25,096 nucleotides of DNA from Branchiostoma floridae (taxonomy: Eukaryota > Chordata > Leptocardii > Amphioxiformes > Branchiostomatidae): the NCBI RefSeq assembly GCF_000003815.2, contig NC_049979.1, positions 418,036-443,131 of the forward strand, written 5' to 3'. The position numbers were made by a program, and so were the translations under genes. The notes below the pieces were generated by a model. The model searched no databases. It had not been told where the DNA came from and worked only from the letters and a program-made list of their open reading frames with translations. This document shows, in pieces, positions 9,953 to 18,869 of the stretch (the first letter of the stretch is position 1; every line of letters begins with the position of its first letter).

Positions 9953-10036
9953 CTGCGTTGCCAGGTATGACTCGATGGGAGCGGGTTCTCTCAGGGCAGC
10001 GTGCCGGCGAGCAGCCAGTCTGTCTTTCTCAGCCTC
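9953..10036 (-). CDS. Host gene, internal exon (28 codons)
   Basis: An 84-bp exon on the minus strand with very good splice signals. The acceptor is TTGTTTTCTTCTCGTCCCCAG and the donor is ACGCAG|GTGAGT. Both junctions are phase 0. It encodes EAEKDRLAARRHAALREPAP followed by IESYLATQ, a strongly charged helix-like segment that would follow the DAERWKYDIKHLHE exon directly. Its last 34 bases and its donor are duplicated inside the adjacent minisatellite (9822-9855). A coiled-coil protein is plausible, but the gene is not recognised. Confidence 0.75.
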
Positions 10037-10104
10037 CTGGGGACGAGAAGAAAACAACCTTAAGGTGACCATAATTCATGCACTGATCTATTGTAATGTA
10101 TTGT

Positions 10105-10401
10105 CAGGGCTCGAAATACCACCTGCTGCAGGTAAAATTGGAGCTGTGCAGGTATTTCTGGTGTCTACCTGCACCTACATGCAACCTGCACTGGTCCATG
10201 TACTGGGTATTATACATAAAGTAACATGTTGTAGGTGTGTATGGATTGTTATTAGCTGCATTGACAAAGTATGAAAGAAAAATAGTGACAAATGGTTCCT
10301 GAACAATTTTAGTATTATTCATAATTCTTAAGTTCAGAGTGGTACAGGTAAAATTTATATAGTGCAGGTAAATTTCAATGTTATTTGTATTTCGAGCCAT
10401 G
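10105..10401 (+). mobile_element. MITE with CAGGGCTCGAAAT ends, ACCTGCA subfamily, copy 2
   Basis: It begins CAGGGCTCGAAATACCACCT and ends TATTTCGAGCCATG. It is related to 8432-8805 in the opposite orientation, sharing the ACCTGC-rich ends and internal segments such as TTATTAGCTGCATTGAC. The flanks show ATTGT against ATAGT, a possible 5-bp duplication with one change. The minus-strand ORF across it (10104-10445) is not a gene. Confidence 0.7.
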
Positions 10402-10563
10402 ATAGTGAAACCTGCCAAAGAAGACCACTCAGGGGACTGATACAATCTAGTCTAGTGAACAGGTGGTCACTTAAGACAGGATTCTGAACGCTTGTGTCAA
10501 TGGGAAAACTTTTCTAAGAGCCACCAAAATGATCTTGGTGGTCAGGTAGTTCTTATAAGCATT

Positions 10564-10704
10564 CTCTCCAAGCAGAGGTTGGTGGGGAAAATCGTGGAGT
10601 TTTTCTTATATCTTTGTATTTCTGACACCAGGCCTGCTGACAGAAGAACAAACAGCATAGAAGAAAAAGGTCACGATTTTCCCCATCAACCTCTGCTTAG
10701 AGAG
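10564..10704. mobile_element. Fold-back MITE-like element, family 1, copy b
   Basis: The 141-bp element has 33-bp terminal inverted repeats (10564-10596 and 10672-10704, two mismatches) beginning CTCTCCAAGCAGAGGTT and including GGGGAAAATCGTG. It shares its terminal sequence with 5194-5380 but not the interior. It is non-coding, and no clear target-site duplication was found. Confidence 0.75.
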
Positions 10705-11249
10705 TACTTGATATGTCTAAGGTGGTTACTTGTATAGGTTTGACTGTACTTTATAAGACTCCTTGTGGTCTTGCATAATGCAAAATTAAGCAACAAACTG
10801 GACTGACTATCTACAAGGCTATTTTTCATCTCTTTCCCTTACCCAATACTCAATGTATTCTGATCATGAAAGCTACAGCACTGAAAGTTACAAGTTTGTT
10901 GGCAGATGTAGGAGTGAAAGAGAGAAATATGGGCTCTCTTTGACAATGACAGCTACATTTCATGTACTTTGTTAAATCTGACCAGTAATGCTGTTTTGTG
11001 AATCTACAAAACTCTCTCACTATATAAATTAGGCAGTTGGTGAAAAGTAGAAAAATTATGCAAACTTAACGTAGAAAAGACAAATGCAAGACGTGTTTGA
11101 TGGCAGATGCAGAGGAGGCAAAGAGAGAAGAATGGGCAGGAGAGACCCATAAAGTGCTCTCAGCACATCTGTAAAACAAGCCAGACTCGTCAGTAAAAAC
11201 CAAGTAGAGCACAACGTGTCACGTAAGCGTCTGAAAACAGCCGTTATGC
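10705..11249. other. Intron-like DNA, nothing recognised
   Basis: No exon pair, RNA gene or repeat is seen. Short ORFs on both strands lack motifs. Confidence 0.4.
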
Positions 11250-11620
11250 AAACTTCGGAGCACATTTGCGCGCCTCACCACAGGTGCGAAGTTCCGGCTA
11301 TCGGCCATGAAAATCTGCCCGTCGTTTTTCAGCGGCCATCCCGGAGCGTTATGTCACTGAGGGATGGGCCCGCCACCCATTCACAGTTTTAATGGACCTA
11401 TCATCAATACAACCGTAAGCGCGGCGCCCCATTTTATAGTATCATCCCATCTCCCGGCTAATCCCTCAGGTTTTCCCATTAATTAAGCTGGCGAAGCCCT
11501 GCGGACATTTTATTATTTTTCAATGGCCCATAACAACGGGAGTTCCCGTGTCCGAATCATTGCAAACGGTAATGCACGCATCAATCCCACAGGAAAGTCC
11601 TCATCAAACAAGCAATTGGA
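11250..11620. other. Candidate conserved non-coding block
   Basis: This unique, repeat-free block has balanced composition amid AT-rich intron. It contains CATTAATTAA (homeodomain-type core, near 11480), AATGGCCCATAAC and TTAATGGACC. No ORF, splice-site pair or repeat explains it. An intronic enhancer is possible, but only comparison with a related genome could show conservation. Confidence 0.3.
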
Positions 11621-12212
11621 GTAGAACACTTACAAAGTGATCTGCTTGTAATAATATCTCGGGGATGATAAGGCAATGGCTTGGGGAAATGAAAAGGGTT
11701 TCAAGCAAAACTTACTGTCAGTTTATGAATGGCTAACAGAAAGCGTGAATAGGAACCTGCGCGTACTAACTGCCATGACGTCTGCCTCACTTATCGCCAT
11801 GGTTACTTGATGTGACTACCATCGTGCCGCCATGATTGGTTGCTTGGGCAGCACGTAAAGTGGGAAAAGACCACAGGCCGAACTGTCTTACATCAAGCCA
11901 CAGTTTCCAGACTACTCTGCGTGCAGAATAGCCAGGGCTAGTTGGTCAACCTTGGCTGACTGTAATGTCAGCCAAACAGATAAATAAAACCATAATTAAA
12001 TACGCTGCACAATAAGCGTGATTTTTCTTTAAGTAATCAATGACTATTTTTATTGTAATCATTTTATTCAATTGCAAAATCCATCAATTTTGTGATGGAA
12101 TTTCATGCAAATTTCATGTTACATGTAATATGATATCAATTATTGTCACCAATTTCAAGTAGATGCAGCACCATTTTGTAAGTAACTATTAAGTGATGAG
12201 GGAAGCATCATA
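11621..12212. other. Intron-like DNA, nothing recognised
   Basis: No coding or repeat structure was seen. A TGACGTC (CRE-like) octamer region lies near 11777. The right part is AT-rich. Confidence 0.4.
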
Positions 12213-12220
12213 CTGTACTG

Positions 12221-12571
12221 CAGGTCTCTAGACAGCTCAAAATTTTTTTCCGTCAGCCAATTCCCATTGTCGCGAAAATCGCGAAAACACTCTTCCATGA
12301 GTTAGAAAGACTGAACTGAGACCTTGAAAAACGGGTTTTTAATGAGATTATCGTATGCTAAAGGGCGCCGACACACTTCGTCAACAATAATAACAATAGC
12401 AAAACAAACAGTGTGTGGCTTTTACGGCCGTGGACGGCGTCCCCAAGCCGCCTGTAGCGTCCACCAAGCATTTTTGTCCGTCAAGGTTGACAGATTGGTT
12501 TTAAAATTTTTTTGTCACACGCAGCAAATTTCCGTCAATTGACGGAAAAACGGACGCTGGCTAGAGCCCTG
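12221..12571. mobile_element. hAT-type MITE with perfect 8-bp target-site duplication
   Basis: The 351-bp element begins CAGGTCTCTAGACAGC and, read from the other end, CAGGGCTCTAGCCAGC (two mismatches). CTGTACTG occurs exactly at 12213-12220 and 12572-12579. CAGG ends with an 8-bp duplication are the hallmark of hAT transposons. Subterminal CCGTCA/TGACGG motifs occur at both ends. The plus-strand ORF 12324-12542 has no transposase similarity that I can see, so the copy is non-autonomous. Confidence 0.88.
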
Positions 12572-12635
12572 CTGTACTGTAAATATAAAGAATTGAGGCG
12601 TGATCATGACTGTAGACAGCTCAGACAGTAATTAC

Positions 12636-12677
12636 CTCATGAAGGTGTTTGATGTCATATTTCCACCTCTCAGCATC
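12636..12677 (-). CDS. Host gene, internal micro-exon (14 codons)
   Basis: A 42-bp exon on the minus strand. The acceptor is strong (CTGTCTCCCCCCTGCAG) and the donor is ATGAG|GTAATT. Both junctions are phase 0. It encodes DAERWKYDIKHLHE, a charged helix-like segment that reads naturally into EAEKDRLAARRHA of the next exon. It is too short to stand alone; confidence comes from the two splice sites and from the phase and composition match with 9953-10036. Confidence 0.68.
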
Positions 12678-12879
12678 CTGCAGGGGGGAGACAGGAGCAA
12701 ACCTTGTTGAACTTTTAAATAGTAAAACATGAAACTGCTGACTCCCAGCATATTATGAAGGATTATACTTAAATAGAATATTATATTCCTGGACTTCCAC
12801 GCTGTGTTATTTTACGATGTGTTTGACAGTCAGATAAGATACAAAAATGTGTTATATGATTTTTAACTTCAGCATGTAC

Positions 12880-12992
12880 GCCTAATGTAAATATTGTATA
12901 TGATGATGATAATGCGAGCACCATGTAAACTTCAGTGCAATTCAGGTACCTGCTACCTGCAAAACTGTTGTGATGAATAAACTGAACTGAAC
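12880..12992 (+). mobile_element. Probable non-LTR retroposon 3' tail
   Basis: The segment contains AATTCAGGTACC, then GTGATGAATAAACTGAACTG, ending in a CTGAA pentamer run. AATAAA followed by tandem pentamers is typical of CR1/L2-like LINE 3' ends. No coding part is present, so the 5' limit is a guess. Confidence 0.45.
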
Positions 12993-13499
12993 AAGGGGCA
13001 TCAGTGACAGGCCAACAGATGAAAGGAGGAAGACACAAGGCATTTAATCCATGATTGTATGATTGGGCCACACTGACTTTATCTTATAGATGACATCCTC
13101 TAGAGACAACGAAACTGTTGCAGGAGGCAGGGCTCGAAATTCGTTTTGGGGATTAGGTGCACTGGTCACACCCAACCTAAAAGATGGGTAAAAAAACCAC
13201 ATAAAATAATTAGAGAATTATGTAGAAAACCCTAATCACAAACCTTACTGTTCCTCTTCTGAGAATCTAAAATTTCGATTAATCTAAATTGAACTTGAAA
13301 TTCTTAAACAAGTAAGTTACTATAATGACAGACATTTTATTAAATTTCTAACAGTTGGATGTCAAGATTACGGTGCATAAAAGTATGTATAGGTAAACCT
13401 ACGAAAATATTTGGGTGCACCCTATGCACCCACAGAAAAAAATTGGGTGCACAGCTCAAATTTTGGGTGCACCTGCACTACCAAAAATGCCATTCTTAT

Positions 13500-14340
13500 T
13501 TATCTTTGTGGAAGAAAAGTTATCTTCCACAAAGAAAAATAATCTCTGTGTGAGAAAATAAGAAAATAAGAAAATGTCAGTTAGAAGGTGAAAGTTTTCT
13601 TAGAATATTTTTCTCAGACCAAGCTGTTCTTTCTTAAAGTTTTGGGACTAAAAACTTAAGATAAATCTTCTTGTGACAAGAATGATTCTGTGGTACAGAA
13701 TTTATATCTAATCATAGTTTTAAACCTATAAATGTTCTCTAAACTAAGAAAAATCATCTTATTCTAGAACAAAGATTAAATATCTTATAGCAGGAAAACC
13801 TAGATTATGTTTCTTGAAAGGTTCTTGTAGCAAGAAAATCTTTCTGTCCTTAATAATAAATTTCTTGTTGCTTCTTTCACTAACCATATTATGCATCTTG
13901 TATGAAGATTTAGATTCTTTCAACAAGAATAACCTTCCGTCCTTAAGAATAGATGTCTTAAACCAAATATATATTATCTTGTACAAAGATTAAGATTCTG
14001 GTAGCAGGTCAAACCTAGAATCAGTTTCTTGAAAGTTATTTGGAAGCAAGGAAACCTTTCTGTCCTAAAGAACTAAGTTACCAGTTAACAGAATATGCGT
14101 CTTGTGCTAAGATTCAGGATCTTGCTCAAGAATTCCTTTCTAATCTTAAGACTGATACTCTTACTCTTAGACAGTGATTCTCTGTACAAGTCTGGAAATC
14201 TTGCACCAGGAATATTTTACTTGCACCAAGAATCAGCTTCTGGTTCAAGAATTTCTTCCTTCCTAAAGACACACCAAGAAATTGTCTCTTGCGTTGAGAT
14301 TCACTGTCTTGAACAATCATTCCTGCTGTCAAATACTTAA
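13500..14340. repeat. Left subterminal repeat arm of the CACTA-like element
   Basis: Degenerate repeats share segments such as CTTTCTGTCCTTAA (13840, 13930, 14058 regions), TTTCTTGAAAG (13808, 14028) and AACCTAGATT/AACCTAGAATC. Units are about 90-230 bp apart and diverged. The ORFs in this arm (13759-13986, 14095-14340) reflect composition, not genes. Confidence 0.55.
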
Positions 14341-15255
14341 AAACAGAAAATCACTAAATAGTTAATAGCAACTACAAAAATGTTAGAGGAAGAAATCTCA
14401 ACAAATTATGTGTATAGTATAGGAATGTTTATTACCACATTCTTACATAAGACTTATGAAGTATGATCACAATAGTAACAGTCTTTGAATGGAAATACTT
14501 TTACGATGACAGTACCAGACAAACATCAATAATTATGGTAGAATTTCCTATAGTATTATAATAATATATAACCAATACCCAAGGAGCATATCAATTCCTT
14601 TACATTCAAATTGCCAATTATTTATCTTGATATACGTACAAGAAGAAAAATCTCAAATTCATTGCCCTTCTCAAAGAAGCATTTACAGCAATATTATTGC
14701 ATTACTTAAATGGCAGTGTAGCTGTTTTGTAGCGGAATATGCTAAGGCCATAATCTATAAACTTAGATATAACTATTCCATATGGTTACAGAGTATCACA
14801 TTCCAAAATAGAGCAAACCCTTGCAGTGAACTTTTCATTCTTGACATTTGGTATGGTCAAAACCTCCGGACACCTAGAGAAAAAGTGAAAGACCTTGTTA
14901 CTTCGTAGACTCTTACACAAAACAACAAAAAAGTTATCAAGTAAACAATTTTGAATAATATATATTAATTTCAGTAATGTATTGTACTATATACCTATTC
15001 TTTAACCCACTGGTGACACATATAGATTATGTATGTTTATTTGATACCGTAATGAAATTTGTTTTTGAACCGAAATACAGCAGACTAACCCTGTGATATG
15101 AAATAGAATCTCCCAACGATTATTTTGATTAGACATACAATGTGCACATAGAATTTGGCAGCCAAAAGGTGGATATACATGTAGCTATGGAAACAACTCT
15201 TGCCTCACCATATCTACTGCTTTGTCAAGATTCTGTGCCTTGTTGCTTTTGAATC
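14341..15255. other. Internal region of the CACTA-like element
   Basis: AT-rich sequence with no recognised ORF. The plus-strand open stretch 14627-14908 (93 codons) has no motif that I can assign to a transposase. Confidence 0.4.
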
Positions 15256-15369
15256 ATGGGCGTATGACGGAATGGCGTCATACTCGGGAATTGTGGGCGA
15301 AGTCTCGTGAGCACTACTGCGAGACGCCGCGAGATCTGAGAGGAAGAACAGCAGATCTCGAACTAACTG
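15256..15369 (+). repeat. Split direct repeat A1 (114 bp)
   Basis: Identical to A2 at 20016-20129. It contains the dyad GTATGACG-6 bp-CGTCATAC (15262-15283) and an ATG at 15264 that opens the gag frame. Confidence 0.97.
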
Positions 15370-16718
15370 TGAAAGAGAAGGACGTGCTCCGAACTCTTCC
15401 GCTCACCACCGTCTTTTCCGCGCCATTTCGAACAACCGCCGAACAACTTACCTCCCCGACTCCTCCTAAATTATCTCCCTACACCCTTACCCTTTTGACT
15501 CCTCCCAAATTTCTCCCCCTCGTAAGAATGTTTGGCGCCGGCCGGAGAAAAATTCGCCCTCCAGCCCGTTTCGTCTCGTCACCGGCCGAGGACGCCGAGC
15601 TTGAGTGGCATTCCACGCCAGCAGAGCTGTCGAAAAGGCTGGAAGACGAGCTCTTGGATGTGACCCGCCAACTGGAGAAGATGAAAGCAGACCTCGGCGT
15701 CGGTTTGGAGAGGGCCGGCAGAGTTCGCACCCCCCTCCCCACCACCACACCGGAAGACGCCGATGGAGGTCAAAGGTCTCCCATCCCAGAAATCCCAGCG
15801 CGAGTTAAAGATGGCCGCCCGGAAGTGCACGCAAGGGCGCTGCGTGCAGAGCTTCGAGAGCCCAATCCTCCCGTGAGGCAGAACTTTCCGACTTTGCGGG
15901 AGGTTCGGGCCTTTCAGCAGCTACAGAGCGACCCTACAGAGTTTTCTCGGCACATTCCAAGATATACCGAAGCGGAACAGTGGGGCGCAGCCAGCATCGA
16001 GGGCCACCCCCCTCCCCCCAAGTACAACACTCAGCAAGTCCAGGAAGGCCTCCCACCTTCACAGCAAGGTAAGAAACTTACAAGCGGCCTTGCCAGGAAA
16101 GCGCATGATAGAGTTGTCAGAGAGGTTAGTTGGCCTCATGAATATGTTTTTTCGGCCACCACCACCGTCACTTATGACTCATTGACTTACGACCAGTTTG
16201 TTGCCGGAGAAATGTCCATTATTCTCAGTGCCCACACCCACCCGACAGAAAGCCGGAACAGGGGACACATCTTGAGGGGACTCATGCTGGACGTGCCCAC
16301 TTATACCTTTAGGGGTGTTAAGAACTTTTTCAAGATTTTGCTCATACACGTTGAGCACGGCCTAGTGAACATCAACACTAACACCACACTAGCCGAAGTG
16401 TACAAATTAAAAGAAGATCATCTGCGGCGGCCGTCGTCGGAGATGGAGCAGGGTCATGCACACGGCGGTCCCCAGCAAGCAGCATCCACCGAGAGAGCTG
16501 GAGGTCCACGCAGCACATACTGCTACAGGTATCAGGCCAATACCTGCTCCTTTGCCACCGACCACATCTCAGCGTCAGGCACACTCCACGTACACGCTTG
16601 CAAGTACTGTTCCAGGAACAGGCCAGAAGTGGACGCCAGCCACCCCGCTAAGTTCTGTCCATTCAACAGAGATAGGGGAAGACAGAGCGGACACTCAGCA
16701 AACCGTGACAGTTCCTGA
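15264..16718 (+). CDS. gag: Gag-like protein (ORF1) of the YR retrotransposon
   Basis: Presumed nucleocapsid protein that packages the element RNA. The open frame begins outside the element (15222), so the first internal ATG (15264, within A1) is used, giving 484 residues. The ATG at 15528 has a better context (A at -3) and lies after a pyrimidine-rich leader; it would give 396 residues and may be the true start. A probable coiled coil (AELSKRLEDELLDVTRQLEK) is encoded around 15612-15690. Near the C-terminus (16520-16665) a Cys/His array runs C-x5-C, then HVHACKYC, then HPAKFC, as in DIRS/Ngaro ORF1 proteins. The stop is TGA at 16716-16718, directly followed by CTAG, and the frame stays open beyond it into pol. 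A strong splice donor lies inside (16068|16069). Confidence 0.85.
   Translation: MTEWRHTRELWAKSREHYCETPRDLRGRTADLELTVKEKDVLRTLPLTTVFSAPFRTTAEQLTSPTPPKLSPYTLTLLTPPKFLPLVRMFGAGRRKIRPPARFVSSPAEDAELEWHSTPAELSKRLEDELLDVTRQLEKMKADLGVGLERAGRVRTPLPTTTPEDADGGQRSPIPEIPARVKDGRPEVHARALRAELREPNPPVRQNFPTLREVRAFQQLQSDPTEFSRHIPRYTEAEQWGAASIEGHPPPPKYNTQQVQEGLPPSQQGKKLTSGLARKAHDRVVREVSWPHEYVFSATTTVTYDSLTYDQFVAGEMSIILSAHTHPTESRNRGHILRGLMLDVPTYTFRGVKNFFKILLIHVEHGLVNINTNTTLAEVYKLKEDHLRRPSSEMEQGHAHGGPQQAASTERAGGPRSTYCYRYQANTCSFATDHISASGTLHVHACKYCSRNRPEVDASHPAKFCPFNRDRGRQSGHSANRDSS
15458..15527 (+). promoter_or_regulatory. Pyrimidine-rich leader with a 39-bp direct repeat
   Basis: GACTCCTCCTAAATT and GACTCCTCCCAAATT start at 15458 and 15497, within a C/T-rich stretch that ends just before the alternative gag ATG at 15528. 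Composition this skewed is unusual for coding sequence and supports a leader role. Confidence 0.4.
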
Positions 16719-16722
16719 CTAG
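16716..16722 (+). promoter_or_regulatory. Candidate UGA stop-codon readthrough site (UGA CUAG)
   Basis: The gag stop is TGA, followed immediately by CTAG. UGA followed by CUA is the best-known leaky stop context in eukaryotic and viral mRNAs. The frame downstream has no further stop until 18804. There is thus exactly one stop between the gag ATG and the end of RNase H. Confidence 0.65.
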
Positions 16723-18806
16723 ACCCGGCTCACAGCAGGCATCGGACTTCCCCGGTAACGACCTTGACCGCAACTACAACCAAAGCGCAACAAGCAAGCC
16801 CAGTTTTACGAAACTCCCCTCGCAAGCTATCAAGACCTGTCATGAGAGGTACCCACACCCACGACGCTGCGTCGAAGCCCTCACTCATATCGACGGCGGG
16901 CAGCTACGACAAACAGCGCGCTCTAAAGCCCTCACCAACTCAGACGGCGAGCCGCGCTCCCCCACAGACCTCTCCAAGTAAGATGGCAGGCAGGTACCAT
17001 GGTTCCCCTACCCAAGCCCCACAGAGGCTCAGTACCGGCCTCGCACACACGGTATCGACACAGGCGACACCCGCAGTGACTGACTCACAGCCTCATCAGC
17101 CAGGCGCCCCGCTCCTCCAAGCCCCCAGGGTCACCAAGCACACAGCCCGTGACCTGCATGACATCATTCACGCGTCAGGTCAGTACAACTTCCGTGGTTT
17201 GCGTATCCCGTTACAAACCCACCTCAACATTCCAGCGTGGCGAGCTTCCTTGGAACATTACGTTGATAGCGGTATTGTGGAATTCCTTGAATTTGGTTGG
17301 CCCATTGGTTTTGACTCGCTGTACTTACCTGTGTCTTCCAGACGGAACCACAACTCGGCCAACACCTACAGCGCCGCGGTTGACCAGTACGTCAACAAGG
17401 AGGTGACACTCGGAGCCACGCAGGGCCCATTCCGCTTACCGCCCTTCGGCAACGACTTTGTTGCATCTCCCCTCCAGACCGTACCGAAAGGCGACGAAGG
17501 TGATAGGCGGGTAGTCGTGGACTTGAGCTTCCCGCCAGGGTCATCGGTCAACGACGGCATACCAGCGAAACAGTACTTGGGTCATCCACTCCACTTCACC
17601 CTCCCCAGCCACGAGGCCTTCGAATCCTTGATCAGGCGCAAAGGCCCAGGCTGTCAGTTGTACAAGCGGGACCTGAGCAGGGCCTATCGCCAGCTACCGG
17701 TAGACCCTTATGATTATCATATGCTCGGATTTACCTGGCGGGATAGCCTTTATTTCGATGTTGTATTTCCGTTCGGGCTGCGCTCGGCGGCCATGGCGTG
17801 CCAAAGGACCACCAACGCCATCTCCTACATCCACGCAGCACAAGGCTACGACTGTGTGAACTACATAGACGACTTCGGGGGCGCTGAGACTCCAGACGAG
17901 GCAGAGCAGGCCTTCCAGTCCTTGGGTTCGACTTTCCAACACCTCGGGCTCGAGGAGTCGGTAGAGAAGGCCACCCCGCCTTGTACGAACATGACTTTTT
18001 TAGGCATCGGTTACGACACCTTAAAGATGACAAAAAGCGTGACCCAAGAGCGCTTAGCTGATACACTTCTTGAATTGGACGTCTGGCTAGGCAAAAAGAG
18101 AGCGACCAAACAGGAGATACAGGTACTCCTTGGGAAACTGGCATTTGTGGCAATATGCGTCCAGCCGGGCAGGGTCTTTCTGTCGCGCATTATCACCACA
18201 TTGAAGGGCCTTCGCAGACAGCATCATCGAACACGGCTCTCCAGCGACTTTAAGAAGGATGTGCGCTGGTGGCGTACCTTTCTGCCCGAGTTTAACGGGA
18301 TCTCCTTGATTAAAGACCCGTCACGTCGCACTTTACCCGACACGCCGACCACGGATGCCTGTCTCACCGGTTGCGGCGGCACCTTCAATCGTCAGTACTT
18401 TCGCTCAGCCTTCCCGACAGCGCTTGTGCAACAAAAGCATCCGATTCATCGCCTGGAGATGTTAGCCATCATCGTGGCGTGTAAGGCCTGGGGCGAAGAC
18501 TGGTCGGGTTGCACAGTGCGGATCGCTTGCGACAACGAACCGTCCGTGCAAGTAATCCTGACAGGCCGTTCCACGGATACGTTCATGCAGGCATGCGCCA
18601 GAGAATTGATTTACCTTCAAGCTCGTTACGACTTCGCACTCTCTGCCTACCATATTCCCGGTGAGACCAACAGACTAGCGGACGCTTTGAGCCGCTGGCA
18701 CACAAGTCCGAGTTACCAGCGTCAATGGCAGACTGCAACTGCTGACGAGCTGTGGAACGAAACTTTAGTCCGCCAAGAGTGGTTCGACTTCACTCACGCG
18801 TGGTAG
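16719..18806 (+). CDS. pol: Reverse transcriptase / RNase H (Pol, ORF2)
   Basis: Copies element RNA into DNA and degrades the RNA strand. It is in the same frame as gag, so the start given is the first codon after the UGA (695 residues if read through). The first ATG is 16842; there is no ATG near 16764. After a Pro/Ser/Thr-rich linker (to about 17130) comes the RT domain: KRDLSRAYRQLP carries the motif A Asp (17670-17672), FPFGLRSAAMACQ is motif B, and YIDD (17862-17873) holds the catalytic pair. RNase H follows with Asp 18354, Glu 18456, Asp 18531 and Asp 18681 (in RLADALSRW), so all four acidic residues are present. About 37 residues remain after RNase H: no room for the methyltransferase of DIRS1-like elements. 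All key residues are intact, so the enzyme is probably functional. Confidence 0.9.
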   Translation, partial: LDPAHSRHRTSPVTTLTATTTKAQQASPVLRNSPRKLSRPVMRGTHTHDAASKPSLISTAGSYDKQRALKPSPTQTASRAPPQTSPSKMAGRYHGSPTQAPQRLSTGLAHTVSTQATPAVTDSQPHQPGAPLLQAPRVTKHTARDLHDIIHASGQYNFRGLRIPLQTHLNIPAWRASLEHYVDSGIVEFLEFGWPIGFDSLYLPVSSRRNHNSANTYSAAVDQYVNKEVTLGATQGPFRLPPFGNDFVASPLQTVPKGDEGDRRVVVDLSFPPGSSVNDGIPAKQYLGHPLHFTLPSHEAFESLIRRKGPGCQLYKRDLSRAYRQLPVDPYDYHMLGFTWRDSLYFDVVFPFGLRSAAMACQRTTNAISYIHAAQGYDCVNYIDDFGGAETPDEAEQAFQSLGSTFQHLGLEESVEKATPPCTNMTFLGIGYDTLKMTKSVTQERLADTLLELDVWLGKKRATKQEIQVLLGKLAFVAICVQPGRVFLSRIITTLKGLRRQHHRTRLSSDFKKDVRWWRTFLPEFNGISLIKDPSRRTLPDTPTTDACLTGCGGTFNRQYFRSAFPTALVQQKHPIHRLEMLAIIVACKAWGEDWSGCTVRIACDNEPSVQVILTGRSTDTFMQACARELIYLQARYDFALSAYHIPGETNRLADALSRWHTSPSYQRQWQTATADELWNETLVRQEWFDFTHAW

Positions 18807-18844
18807 AATAGAAGCACGTTTTAGCTCCTCTCACCTGCACCTGA

Positions 18845-18869
18845 CCTTGTTTCCATTCTCACACCACAG
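18845..18869 (+). promoter_or_regulatory. 3' splice site before the recombinase frame
   Basis: The tract CTTGTTTCCATTCTC is followed by ACACCACAG|G. A branch-like CTGAC ends just before the tract; its TGA (18842-18844) is also the stop that closes the recombinase frame upstream. No ATG lies in the recombinase frame near this point, so some joining event is needed for translation. Confidence 0.6.

Larger units (their letters stand above)
16069..18869 (+). other. Candidate alternative intron joining gag to YR
   Basis: The donor CAAG|GTAAGA (intron begins 16069) matches the consensus at all but the last position. The acceptor is ...CTTGTTTCCATTCTCACACCACAG|G, with a branch-like CTGAC (A at 18844) 25 bases upstream. 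The donor interrupts gag after the first base of a Gly codon (phase 1). The acceptor leaves two bases before the YR codon GAT (also phase 1), so splicing gives a continuous gag-YR frame and rebuilds GGT (Gly). A weaker donor in A1 (15306|15307, C|GTGAGC) is also phase 1 and would give only a 14-residue leader. Removing 2.8 kb would make a subgenomic mRNA, as retroviruses do for env. No transcript evidence is available. Confidence 0.55.

Noticed and set aside
15479-15830. Minus-strand ORFs opposite gag
   Set aside because: They are shadows of the GC-rich gag frame, without motifs; the plus frame has the Gag features.
16764-16766. A pol start at 16764
   Set aside because: The codon is TTG; the frame is open back to the gag TGA, so readthrough or the ATG at 16842 is more sensible.
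16977-16978. Donor-like CCAA|GTAAGA in pol, also phase 1 relative to the recombinase acceptor
   Set aside because: It lies after the gag UGA, so a product would need both readthrough and splicing; the donor in gag is stronger and simpler.
18690-18806. DIRS1-type methyltransferase domain after RNase H
   Set aside because: Only about 37 residues remain after RLADALSRW, too few for that domain; this favours a Ngaro-type element.
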